In this document: positions 21,286 to 33,255 of the stretch, in pieces
Layout of the letters: each line of letters begins with the position of its first letter
Numbering within the stretch: position 1 is the first letter of the stretch
Assembly (NCBI RefSeq): GCF_001632365.1
Contig: NW_024468599.1
Span: forward strand, 3,774 to 67,773
Direction: 5' to 3'
DNA from: Laetiporus sulphureus 93-53
Taxonomy: Eukaryota; Basidiomycota; Agaricomycetes; Polyporales; Laetiporaceae
Length of the DNA stretch: 64,000 nt
The notes under the pieces: model-generated
Database searches by the model: none
Told to the model about the DNA's origin: nothing
Seen by the model: only the letters and a program-made list of their open reading frames with translations
Made by a program: the position numbers and the translations under genes

Positions 21286-24036
21286 TCACGACTTGTGAGC
21301 CCTCAAGGCACAGTTCTCCCTGAGGAGCTGTTGTGAAAGCTCGATCATCCGCTCGCATTGCATACTAGCTGCAGAGGGCTCGATGACAGCTGTCGAAGCA
21401 TGAATCGGCTCTGACTTCACAGTCGTGGCCTTGGAGGAGCCCTTTTGATGAGTGCAGCTTGAGGACCTTGGTTGGTGCAACAACAATGGTGCCGGCATGG
21501 CATGCTGTGTCATGATGTCATCAGGATTGGAGTTATCAAAGCGAGGACACTTGGGAGGCCTGTCGAAATGATCTAAAGAAACCATTATCAAAGAAGTAAT
21601 GATGCAGAAAGGAACATACCGTGCAGTGGTGGAGGAATCACCAGCTTATGACAAGAAGGCCCAGTGGTGCCCTTCTCTTGCTTGACGGTCACAGCCTCGG
21701 GTGCACCTTCAGCGTCGGACTCAACATCAGGCTCGGGCATGTCGGGTAAGGTATGGGCTGGACCTGGAGGGAGGTCAGTTAGCCAGGAACATAATGAGAA
21801 AGGAGGGAGGCCTATGAAGGCATGGGGCCGGAGCAATCACAGTCTCATATTCGTCAATCAGTGTGTCTAGCAGAAGCTCGAGCTCTGTGGTGTAATCGCT
21901 GCTGGCAGTGTTCACATCACACATCTGCTCGTCGTAGTCACCCTGGTGACTGGAAGCCTTCACAATCACTGAAGCATCCAGCATCTTGGGCAGTTGCCAA
22001 TCCTTCTGATGGTACAGCTTCTTTAGCGAAAGCCATCTGTCGGCATCGTCAATGTCAGGGACCGTATCGCGCATCCACCACTTGCAGGCCTTGTGGTCAT
22101 GGTGACATTTGCAGCATTTAGGATGGAATTTGCTTAGCATGCAAGTACGAGACACCTTCTCAGACAGAAGGCAATAGCAACACTGTAGAAAGGAGTTAGC
22201 GATGGAAAAGGGTGGGCCAGGCAAGCACTTACCAAGCAAGCGATAGACAGCTTCTGCCAAGCTGGAAGATACTCTGCGGGAAGGGAGCGATCACGAAAGG
22301 TGCACACAGGCATGCACACATACTGGTCCTCTGAGGTCGTAGTTATTTTAGAAGCTTTGATAGACTTGCGACCACAACCCTTGCCCTTCTTCGGATGCAC
22401 TGGAGACAAGTTGGGGATCGTGCCACCCATGAACTTGACCTCATCACTATCGCTATTGTCCTAATCATTGCTGGAGAGCTCGATGGTCTCAGAGCCTTGC
22501 ACAGAGGGAGGTTTATTGAACACGAAAGTGAGTAGAGGATCAACCTCCATGGCTGCAAGATCTGAGTCGAAAGGAGGGTCAATAGCAACTGGGTTGGCCA
22601 CACGAGCCTGAAACTCAAATGTAGGAACAGGATCACCAAGAGCAGCAGAAGCTGTGACAGGCATGGCCACCACAGAAAAAGAGGCCAGAGCAACTGAGAG
22701 GAGAGTATCGTTGGTGCCATTGGAAGCGGTCAGAGAGTTGGAGGCCACGACCTCCCCAGTATTGGAAGGAGTATGCGCAGAAGCCTCAGTCACTGGAGGG
22801 GGGCTCAGTTCCTAGAGAGAGTTGAAGGATCATGTTAGTAGAGGACAAGAGATCACAGTCCAGCACATGCACCTTGTTTGCCGAGAAGGCAGCAGCCCGC
22901 TCAGGTGAGATCAACTCTGTGCATCACGATAGCCATGATGGTTGAACAAAGGAGTCGAGATGTGCCTGGGCTTTTTGGCAAAACTGGGTATAGCGCGTTT
23001 GTGACACTGAGTCTGAGAAGGCATGAAGATCATGCTAGAGGAGGGAGCAAGTTAGCCAGCTGCGAGTACGATGGAGCGTTCACTTACCAGGGCAGAAAGG
23101 AACTTGCATATCAGGAATTCGAAATCCACAGCTGGATTGAGAGGCTCTGCTCACACAATGCCTCCCAAGTGAAGTAAACGACGCCCATGACAGCGTCCTT
23201 TAAGTCTGCTGCCTAGATGTCAAGGAAAGGCATTAGCGCTGTGAGAAGCCAAAAGGTTTGAAAGACAGGTGTATCTTGCATGGAGAAGTGACTGGAGTCG
23301 CAGGACATTGAGAGGACAACGGAGTAGCAGGGTCACCCATCGAGGAGCTAAGAGATCAAGGTAGAGGAAGAGGCTAGTTGGGCACCATTGCAGAAAGTTT
23401 TGGACTGGCCAAGCTCGGACATGCGAATGCGTCATTAAAACCTCACGGTATCATCCTCTACCACGTGGTAGAGCCAGTTGGCTTTCTGAGGAAGCCAGTT
23501 AGAGTGACTCAGACGGGACTTCTATTGCAGGACCAAAATGCGAGCCAACCCTGATCGAAGCCACACAAAACAATGGATTCATGGCACAGCGCCAGAGATG
23601 AACACAGTCAGACTATTGTATATGAGAAAGTGGAGTACACAAAAGACAAATCGAGGCAGTTCTAGACTACGTGGCTTTCCTATTCGCAGCCAGGAAGGTT
23701 TTCCAGAACTGAAGATGCTCGCTAATGTGAGTCACCTCCACTACCAGTCACGTGTGCTCCTGTGTATAGATCTCGACTAGCAGAGTGCTGGGAACGGCCA
23801 GTCCACGAATCTTGCTAAGAATCTGCTCGGTATCAACAAGCAATTTGGTGCCTATGATCACAAAAGGAGTGGAGTCAGGACGGCAGCATTTCTGATCAAG
23901 AAAAAGAAGATGTACTGGAGGAAGGTGTGACACTCAGCAGTGAATGCAAGCCTGCCCACCATGCTCGGAAGGCATAATCATGCAGTCGCCGTCCATCAAG
24001 CACTTAGAGCACTGGTGGCAGAAACATAAGCGACGC

Positions 24037-24950
24037 TGTCACAGTATTAAGTGGCACCTTTCTTTTTGCACCAATAAAGTCATCATTCGGCAACCACAAG
24101 TGGTAATTTGGACGCCAACCTTCATATTGGTTTCACAAAGTGAATACTTAGACAAACAGCACAATACCACCACATACATCGTGGATATGACTGTGTCTAC
24201 CACATGACCACCAAGCGCCCATGATTCAGCCACCCAGTCACGTGACACTGGCCACTTGCCCTATTCAGAAGTTATCAGGCGTTGATCACATGACAACAGG
24301 CCACTTGCCCAGAATGAAACTCTTTGGCCCACAATAGGCTTACCTGTGCTCATTGGACCATCAAGCTAGCAAGCACCCAATTCGCTGCTCAATAGCAGCA
24401 CCAACTACATGGCTGCCAAATAGTAGCACCAGCATTAGAATATGCGCTATGGCAGAACCCCCATTGGCCACTCAATAAGTGGCACCACTTCAGCCACTCA
24501 AATAGTGCACCACCTTCAGGCAATTATCTCATTGGGTAAAGTAGGATTACCTTGACGTATCCATGGCCTTTATAGATAGTTGCTATAGCGAAGTCCAGAA
24601 CCATTACTGGTTTTGGCAATATGTTCACATGTAGACAGGACAGGACCTCAGTAAGTACACCATAGTTAGGGTACCCAGGGTCCACCACGACATGTATATA
24701 AGCACATGAGGATCTAAGGAAAGACCTTAGATTCATTCAACTATTGTATGCGGCCAGCAGGCCAGCTCCCCCCTTTTACCTTTTGTGCAAGGCCATGCAT
24801 TGGGGCTTTGCCTTGATTGCTGGTTGTATGCCACTGTGCGCCATCCTCAGCCTAGCCCTTGTGGCAGGCTTTTATGTTATGGATTTATTTGTGCAGGTCA
24901 CACAAGCAGACTTGCCTTTAATTGGGTTAAGTGCTTTGTGCTTTGTGACA
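24037..24950. mobile_element. Solo LTR (TGTCACAG..TTTGTGACA) in element B
   Basis: A 914-bp insertion absent from A and D. It begins TGTCACAG, ends TGTGACA and is flanked by the 5-bp duplication GACGC (24032-24036 and 24951-24955). It contains a TATATAAG box at about 24695, a GTCACGTGAC palindrome at 24237-24246 and no coding sequence. It interrupts the antisense gene beside cysteine cluster 1. Confidence 0.85.
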
Positions 24951-25923
24951 GACGCGGAGGAGGTGAAAAGCGAATGAACGTACCTTGATATGCGGCCACG
25001 GCTTTCCGAAACTCAAGAACATGATCTGCATATGCTTTGAGAGGGTGTGGATGGCAGCATAGTACTCGCGCAGTGTATCTGACTCAGAGGACTTGGTGGT
25101 GACCATGGACACTGAATGTCACTGAACTCGCAGAGTCGCTGCAGCAACTTCAGGTTCATGCTTGACCACATCCTGAAGAATCTCTGCCATAGCACGAGAC
25201 ATAGTGGAAGAAGAAGGAACATGTCAGCTATCATAATCTATCCACCAGCAGCCAATTAGGATGGTCTGCCCAAGGAATGTACGGTCGCGTCATTCCACGA
25301 AAACATCGTTTGTTGTGTACGCCATTAGAAAGTGATCGCAAGTAAGGTCATGACCTTCAGGGAACTTGTCAAAATCACCACGATCTGCAGCCTCAATAAT
25401 CTCCTGCATGATCTCAGTCATCGCAGCAGGAGAACAAATCAGGTCAGCGGTGCCGACAGCCTCAGAATAACCTCTCAGGGTGGAGGGGACCACTGCTGGG
25501 ATCCAATCAAAGTCGGGGCTCGCATTCAGCATGAGCCAGTCATACACTGAATTGACCTCATGCAGCAAACTCTTGGCATGGTCTGGATAGTCACGGGTCA
25601 TGCATAACTGGAAGGCCACAGCATTGACTGGCAGAAGGCAGATCGCAACACGAAATACTCACCTCGTAAGTGAAAAATGACGTGGCCCAGCCCTGCCAGA
25701 CCAAGGCATGAGCATCGGGAGTGGGTGATGTGAACACAAGATTATCCAGGTGCTGCAGTAGTAAAATGCAAGCACCGTCAATGGGGTAGACACTGCGAGT
25801 GTGAGCAGCGAGGCTGAAGACACCGTCGACGTGGGACATAGTGGTGAAGGACTGGAAAACTGACAGTGAGGTTGTGCTATCTAAAGTATGCAAGCCCAAT
25901 GGACTGAGGACAGTCCAGATCTC

Positions 25924-25936
25924 AGAACGGGGGAGG
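25924..25936 (+). promoter_or_regulatory. Polypurine tract of element B
   Basis: AGAACGGGGGAGG directly precedes the 3' LTR start. The antisense frame reads through it. Confidence 0.8.
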
Positions 25937-27273
25937 TGATACGTACTGAGATATTCTGTGATCAGAAAATGCCAGAAACTGTGTCTGACTATCACACAAT
26001 CGGATAGCGAGTCGCCACGATCTGAAAAGACAAACACCGAGCCAGAACAGTCCAGAGTGGGCAAAGAAGACTTTACTGACAGCCTGGGAACATGGAACTG
26101 CATAAAGGAGTCAGAAGGTGAACATGAGGCACGGAAATGACGAGCGAGCCACGAGAAAGCATAGCTGATTACAAGGTACAGCGCGAGAGTGAAACACGAC
26201 CAGTTAGGCAACTTGGAAATGAACAAGTGCACTAACTGAACAGAAGATAGGGTAGCAGACCAATGAACCCTGACAGGGCCAGACTTCCAGTTCCCCGACT
26301 GTATGATGTTGAGAGGGGGCAGGGACGAGCTTTGTGACAGGTTTCAATGGATCAGAAACGCATTTCAGCGACTCAGCTGGCTCATTTCTGATCCACTATA
26401 TAATCTACACTGTACATAGGAATAATAAGAGAGTTTTACATGGAGTTTCCCCATGCAGCAGTGCTCAGTTCTCATCTTGTCTATGCTAGGATGTTGTGCC
26501 CGACTATGTCTACGTCTATTGCGATCACATTCTACATCTCTGGTATTCTCGACACCAAGAGAGGCAGCACTCTCAGCAGTGGCCTCTAGCTCAACTCGGG
26601 TTTCAGCCAGATAAGTCATGTTATCGTGTTTTCGTATCTCATGCCATTGCATTTTGCTCACACGCCACCAGTCACAAGTCTCAAACCAGGATTCCATAGC
26701 CTCGCTAGTGCTCAGGAGTTCATCATCGGTGCTCGTTCCCATTCGGAGACACCCAGTGATTCATTGGCGATGCTCATTCCAGTCAGAAGTGCTCAGGGCT
26801 TCGTTGTCGGCACTTATCCCAGCTCGAAGACAGTTAGGGGTTGCTCATTGGCGCTTGACCCAGTTTGGAGGCAGTTAGGGATTGCTTGTCGGTGCTTGAC
26901 CAGCACTTTTCAGATATAGAAGATCCTCGTGCCCCAGCCCAGACCTTCAGCCACCACAGTTCATGAGTACGAAAGTCACCAATTGCATTCTACACCCACA
27001 CACCCTCACATTCCAGCTTTTGACTGTTTCCTGGTCAGAGGCATCCATACAGTCGAGTCTGACACTCACCGATCCAGAACCTTTGACAATCTGACTCCGT
27101 TTCAAGCATCACAGCTGAATGACTCATGGCTGCCCATCACTGCGTTATCATCTGAAGTTTCCTGTGACTGTAGCCCAAAGGGACTGCAGATGGACAGAGC
27201 CCCAGTTCACCTTCCACCAGTAGGGGTTTGGTTAGGAGTGCTGCTCATGGCCAGGACATGGTTGAGCATATCA
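25937..27273 (+). mobile_element. 3' LTR of Ty3 element B
   Basis: Starts TGATAC and ends ATATCA, 1337 bp. Sense TATA box TATATAA at 26397-26403. Shares with the D 3' LTR an extra segment of roughly 40 bp near 26845-26885 (an imperfect repeat around CAGTTAGGG..TTGC) that the two 5' LTRs lack. The next base belongs to a copia element, exactly as after the D 3' LTR. Confidence 0.85.
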
Positions 27274-29576
27274 GCGGGAGCAGAGGCTGATGCCGGTGCT
27301 GGGACAGGTGCATCACCGGGAACGAGTGGAACTTCTCCATTGTGTGATGTTGGATCAGGATTGGGTACAGGTGGTGAAATAGGGGCAGGATGAGCAGCTG
27401 CAGTGGAGACAGTAGGCTCCTGACCATAGATGTCAGTGAATTTACAGGTGCGGTGACCCTTTACCTCCTCAAAGACCACATCGTGTGACCTAATGATCCC
27501 TCCCCTTGGACCAGCAGTGGGATCCCACAAGCGAAAGTTTGCATTGTCAGTATAACCCATGAGGATACAGCAGCATGACTTAGGATCGAGCTTGGTCTGG
27601 GTGTCATCGGTAAGTCTAGCTCATGCTACTGAACCAAATGCATGCAGGTGCACTACGTTGGGCACGCATCCATGACAATGTTCATATGAAGTGCAGCCTT
27701 TCTGCCTTGCGGAGGAAGTAAGTGACTTCAAGTAGACAGTGATATGGAAAGCCTTCACCCACAAATGGTTCAGGATGCCTGCATTATACAGCATAGCGTG
27801 AGCATGGTCAGCAAGGGCGCAATGGCTGTGCTCACTTATGCCATTCTTCTGGGGTGTATAGGGCACAGTCAGTTCTGCAACAATTCTGTTGTCCTGGGAG
27901 TAAGCTGCCCATGCTCCATTATTGAACTCAGTGTCATTGTCAAAGTGGATGTGGTGCAGCTTGCAACCTGTCTGTCACTCAGCCATGTGATGGAAAGTTT
28001 GAAAATGGTGTAATGTTTCATCCATTGACTTGGTGGTGAGTGGGTATACCATGGTATAGGACGATGTGTCATCATCGATTGTCAAAAGGTATCGAGCACC
28101 ACCTAGCGAAGCAATGGGAAATGATCCCATCAAATCCACATAGACTCATTCAAGGAGCTCCATCTTGACTTCAGATGCACAAAATGGTGCGTGGGTTTGC
28201 TTGCCCTTAAGACAATCCTCACACTTCCCAGCAGGACGGTCACCCTTCATGATCATACCTGACACCACATTGGATCGTGCCATCGTCTGTACAGTCTGTT
28301 CACTAATATGACCCAGTCTGCGATGCCAATTTGCGATGTCAGCCACAGAACTGTGGCCATCAACCGCTAGTGCATGATGATCATAAGTGAGGTATGCGCG
28401 AGGGAGATTTGGCAAGGTAGTGAAGTCGACCTTAGTGAACTCCACCTCATACAGGTCACCCGATGTCAAGATGCAGGTGAACATTGTCTTCCCTGCTTTG
28501 CCCATCACGTTCATCATCCCCGCTGCACCAGAGAATGAATATTCAGCATGGTCAAGGCATGGCATCGATATCAGATTTGCCATGAGATCGGGAGTATGGA
28601 TGGTGTTCTGAAATATAATAATGGATGTACATCCATCTATCATCATCTTGATGGCAACATTGCCTACTCCTACGATGCTAAAGAACCTTTCTTGGCTCCA
28701 TTTCCCAGCATCAGAGTGAGCTGCATATAGTTGACGAAACTTGCATGATCCACAAAGCAGTGGTGAGTAGCACCGGTGTCAGCATAGGCCCTCAGGGTTC
28801 CATGGCTGATGGGCTCGACATGTGGTAGATTGACGAGGTGGGTGCTGGCCAGGAATATATGATAATCATATTCTGATACATGCTCATCACTCATGTTCGC
28901 GGAACGTGCGGTCGCTGTCGTAAGGTGAGCTTGTGGCGGAATCTGAGGACTAGATGCAGTAGCCTCAGATTTCACTGCCGTCGATGTCACTGCAGCCTGT
29001 TTGGCTGCCAATGCTTTCACTGCAGGTGAGCCCTTCTTAGGGATAGGCTTTGTCCACCCTGCTGGCTGCTGACCCTCTCGTCCTCTGCCTTCACAGAAAC
29101 AATTGGCTTGCAGATGGCCCTTTGCACCACACGGGCACCACTCACATATCTGTATGGGTTTTGCACATGTCATGAACACACTGGTGGTTTGCGATGCAAC
29201 TTGGTCTGTTCCCATCAGGTTAAGTGGGTTACCGGCCTGTATGCGGTCATTCTCGAAGACAGCAAGAATCGACTCCATGACAACATCTGGGTTGATTTGC
29301 AAGAGGAGCGATGTACATGTGGATTGGAGCGATGGAAGGTTTGACATTGAGTTGCACATAATGATTGCGAACCTAGCAGCATTGAACGTAGATCCCAGGT
29401 CACGTGCGACATGTCAACGGTGGTGAAGTTCTATGAAATGATCCTGGAGGTCGGTCCCTTCAGTCCACATGCATACTTTGAGGTAATCCTCAGCATTCAT
29501 GATCGTCAATGCCGTCTTGTGCTCCCGCTTCTGCACTAAGGCAGTCCATACTTCATGAGCTGTTTTCCCCTCATCC
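27274..29576 (-). pseudogene. Ty1/copia gag-pol fragment (left copy), truncated at both ends
   Basis: Minus-strand order: Gag with a CX2CX4..C zinc-knuckle-like WCPCGAKGHLQANC (about 29120), protease ADTGATHHCF (about 28770), gag-pre-integrase WHRRLGHISEQT (about 28320), and integrase with a C-terminal DPTAGPRGGIIRSHDVVF block (about 27500). It is cut at 27274 by the gypsy LTR before RT and at 29577 by the Helitron fragment before the Gag start. A frameshift near 28690 is shared with the right copy. Confidence 0.85.
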
Positions 29577-30404
29577 TCCACTCCCCCACAGCATGATGTA
29601 CGAGAAGCCTGGAATGAGGCTGCGCTCGACCGGCACTGTAAACAGAGTGGACAAAAGATGTATATCTGTATGGCAGAAGACAATGTAGAAGGACGACCAC
29701 TGAACGTGCACGAGAAGATAGCACTTGCCAGATCTGAACACCGACCAGCATGACATCAGAAACAACGACTTCCTCGCGAGATCAAACTGGCGGTTGGGAT
29801 GAAAGTCATGGTGACTTTGAATATCGCCACAGACCTGGACATCGCAAATGGAGCACGAGGAGAGATCAGAAGAATCATCCTACATCCAGAAGAGCCAGAA
29901 CACGGAGACGAACGTGTAGTGAGGTTACAACACCTACTGGCGTACATAATTGTCAAGCTCGATAGGATGAAGATATCGAGGCTTCATGGACTGGACGAAT
30001 GCGAAATACCGATTGAACCTTCAGAGCATACATGGTCTCTTAACGTCGGAGATGTAGGACCTGAAAACCAAACAGTCAGGGTCACGATTCACCGAAGACA
30101 ATTTCCGATAATGGCTGCGTACGCTCTCACAGATTATCGCTCGCAAGGACAGACAATTTTGTGTGTGTTGATTGACATGGCAAAGCCTCCGACCAGAAAA
30201 CTGAGCCTCTTCAACCTATATGTCGCACTGTCACGTAGTCATGGCAGGGATACCATTCGAATCCTCAGGGACTTCAATGCAGAGATGTTCCACGAACCTC
30301 ATGATGAACAATTGCTGATGGAAGATGAAAGACTGGCTAAACTGGACCGAGAAACGACGGAGTGGTGGACGGAAGTTCACGGGAACAGAAATACAACAGA
30401 TGCA
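29577..30404 (+). pseudogene. Helitron Rep/helicase C-terminal fragment
   Basis: The Pif1-like helicase of Helitrons unwinds DNA for rolling-circle transposition. The frame from about 29661, after one TGA near 29752, reads LPREIKLAVGMKVMV, then IANGARGEI, and later YALTDYRSQGQTI and LYVALSRSHGRDTI, the hallmark C-terminal helicase motifs. The Rep domain and N-terminal helicase motifs are missing. The fragment ends at TAG 30402-30404. It sits exactly where the left copia and GH79 copies are truncated. Confidence 0.8.
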
Positions 30405-30770
30405 TAGATCAACATGTATCTTACATCACATAGCTCATGAACATTTAACGATAGCTTGGTGTGATATGAGAATACTCAGGGGGAAGGGAAGAGGGGAGGG
30501 TATGGTAGCGTTACAGTCGAGTAAAATGTGTGCGTGTATGTGTGTGTGTGTTGGAGGGGGGGGGAGGGGTGATGGCGTTGGCGTGGATCGTAAAACGAGT
30601 GCGTTGGGGAAGGGAGGTGTGGTGGCATTAGGATTGAGTGGAAGGTTCATGGGGGAGGGGGAGGTGGCGTTAGGGCTGATGGAGAGAAACATTATCAAAT
30701 AGAGCCAAACAAGTACAAAATCCTGTGTAAAAAATCGCCTTACATTCTGACCTGGGAGAAACCTTGCATA
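30405..30770. other. Helitron 3' flank with TG/G-rich low-complexity DNA
   Basis: No gene. Contains an alternating purine-pyrimidine run of TG repeats and a nine-base G run (about 30529-30566) followed by further G-rich tracts up to 30665. No clear CTRR-type Helitron terminus or hairpin was found before the GH79 similarity begins at 30771. Confidence 0.5.
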
Positions 30771-33255
30771 CGATCCTACTGTTCTTAACCCTCCACCTAT
30801 ACCTGACCCTCCACCGTCTACTCAGTTTGAGTTACAGCTCCATAATGATGCCGGTGACGTACAGGGACTCTCTTTCCCTATGAGTGGTGCCTTGCTCGGG
30901 TTCTCCATCGAGATGTCTGTGGCCGACCAAGTTCGTGAGTAGCTTTACAGAATTCCACGACGAGCAAGTACCTCATATTTGCAATCGCTCACTGGATTTC
31001 CTGACCTTCGTCCACAGTCGGTCTCAATGGGTAAGCTCTCAACAGTTTGCGTGGCGTAGCAACATTCAGAAGCCTGATCTCCGGTCATTGACAGCACACA
31101 TCTGCAAGTGCCATTCTTGAACCTGATGGCGCTCATAACCCAACGCGCAGGCCGCGTTCACGTTCGTGTAGGAGGCAACTCCCAGGAGAATGCAACGCTC
31201 GTCTCAGATCTTTCAAATGGCAAATCGATCGCAAAACAGAGTGTGGATGGAGGCAACCCCGTACGTCAGAACGTTGCCTATAAGCCTCCATAATGCGACA
31301 CTAACTTCAACTATTGGAAGACGGATACACCGGCCCTTTTATATACCCCTGAGATCCTCTATATGCTCTCAAACATCTCAGGCCTTGTCAATACGAAGTG
31401 GTATCTCGGCGTGCCACTGAATGATAGCTCCACCTTCGTCGTGCCATCGCAGAATACGGTGAGCGTATTTTGGGCGACAACCTCATAGGACTGCAGATTG
31501 GCAATGAGCCCGATCTCTATGCCCGGTATGCACTAGTCTTCCGCTTCATGAACCATATGCATGTTGACATTGAAGTGATGACAGCCACGGCCACCGCCCG
31601 GCTACCTATAGTCCATACGACTACTTCGGCGAGTTTGGACAGGTCGTTCAGGCGATGCAAGCAGATGTCAATACGCCGGTCACCAACAAACTGCTGGCTC
31701 CGAGCGTAGCTACTGGAGACTGGACCCCGGAGGGTATGGCAGCCGCTGTTCGCGTTTTCTCACCTCTGCAACGACTGATACGTGCATGTCAGATGTTTGG
31801 AACACGAATTTCATCCCGGCATATATGAACAATCTTGCGGCATTGACCGTAGAGCAGCGAGTATCCTTCTTTTCGGGTGTATGACATTTCGGATAACGAA
31901 TGGTCCCCGCTACCCAGCTATCCAAATGACAACTGTGCCGCACTATATCCAGGTTTCGGTCCCCCTCAAGACCCTCAGTCGGTCTTCCCGAGCTACCTCA
32001 CTCATGCCTCTTGCAAGAGCATCGTCGCACCGTATCTGAACTCGTCTGCGATCGCGCTTGCTGCGGGCCAGCCGTTCGTAATGTTCGAGACGAACACCGC
32101 GTCGTGCGGAGGATTTCCCGGAATTAGCGACAGTTTCGGCGCGGCTCTGTGGGCAGTGGACTACGCGCTGCAGATGGGTGCGAGTGATTTCTCGCACGCG
32201 TTGTTGCACGTGGGTGGACAGGACGTGTACTACAACGTACGTCGCGAATGCCATTCTTCAGTCCGTGGCACGGCCTCATATATCTGATCACAGCCATTCA
32301 CCCGTGAGTCTCCATTTCCCAATTCCTCATTCACGACCATGATAGCCATCGTTCCCTGGTAGCGCCACTAACCAACCAGTCCAAGATCCACCAATGGACC
32401 ATCGGCCCCATCTTCTATTCCGTTCTCGCGGTCGCCGAGACGCTTGGCTCCTCGAACCACTCGCAGATCATCGATCTCGCTTCGAACGGTGACAACGACT
32501 ATACGCCGGGCTACGCGGTCTACAAGAATGGGACGCTCGCGCGGCTGGCGCTGATCAACTTCATGACGGACCCATCCGGCGCCAATGATTACACTGTGAC
32601 CATCTCCGTCGGTGGAAACGCGCTCGGGCAACCGAGCACGACTCCATCTCAGATCAGGCTGAAGTGAGTTGCATGAGCATGGTCATCGTTGCTGTCAACT
32701 CTGATCATGATGATGGATGGTTCATCTTGTAGATATCTCTTGGCCCCATCTGTCGGCGAGAAATTCAATATAACTTGGGCTGGCCAGGTTGGTCTTGCAT
32801 TTAGGTCCGCGGTCAAGACGACGCTCACCATTGTGCATGTCTAGACTTTCGGCGGTCAATTCGAGTCAGACGGACGTCTGCGCGGTGCGGAGACAATGCA
32901 AACCGTAGACTGCGACACCACCAACAATACCTGCCAAGTCACGGTACCAGCACCCGGCTTCGCGCTCGTCTTCCTCTCCGACGGCGCGTTCGAGGAGTCC
33001 ACGCCTACAAGCACGCATACATTTGCCACGACGGTCACAGCCGCCGGGGAACAGAAATACAGCACGACTGTCGATCCGAGCACATTGCAGACCTCGAACG
33101 GACACAAGGGGGCGGATGGCGGCCATGGCAGCACTAGCAAAGGGAAGCACAGCGGGGCCACAGCTGCGGGTATATACCCGAGTGTTGTGCTGCTTTTGGC
33201 GATGCTGGCTGGTGTGGGGGTGCTGATCAGAGCAGTGGGAAATGGATGGTCTTGA
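30771..33255 (+). pseudogene. GH79-family glycoside hydrolase, left copy, 5' truncated
   Basis: GH79 enzymes are retaining beta-glycuronidases acting on glycans at the cell surface or outside. This copy starts in the middle of exon 1 and lacks the signal peptide. Both catalytic motifs remain: acid/base in IGNEPD (about 31500) and nucleophile in FETN (about 32085). Intron structure equals the right copy, including the GC-AG intron 31857-31917. A one-base deletion at about 31431 (AACC to ACC) shifts the frame, and the mini-exon 2 has Pro changed to Leu. It shows the 3' half missing from the right copy: exons 32733-32787 and 32845-33255, ending in a Ser/Thr-rich stalk and a hydrophobic C-terminal segment, so the intact enzyme is probably membrane- or GPI-anchored. 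Confidence 0.85.

Larger units (their letters stand above)
21286..26232 (-). pseudogene. Antisense multi-exon gene of Ty3 element B (best-preserved N-terminus)
   Basis: A 214-codon minus-strand frame starts inside the 3' LTR (ATG at 26232), crosses the LTR edge and polypurine tract without a stop, and ends at a GTGAGT donor. Intron 25608-25662 (GTGAGT..TTCCAG) joins it in frame to the block ending at 25290. Next come block 24930-25234, a solo LTR insertion (24037-24950), cysteine cluster 1 (about 23920-24011), the Ser/Pro-rich block with acidic and KKGKG stretches (22340-22793), cluster 2 (22084-22182) and the coiled-coil-like C-terminus (21286-21400). The donor of the intron equivalent to A 3946-3996 has changed from GT to AT. 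Homologues are unknown to me; the cysteine spacing resembles fungal Zn2Cys6 regulators. Confidence 0.65.

Noticed and set aside
29103..29426. Plus-strand 107-codon ORF, repeated at 59015-59338
   Set aside because: Shadow of copia Gag on the minus strand.
30529..30566. Telomeric or functional G-quadruplex array
   Set aside because: It is a simple TG/G-rich run without a telomere unit; low-complexity sequence is sufficient explanation.
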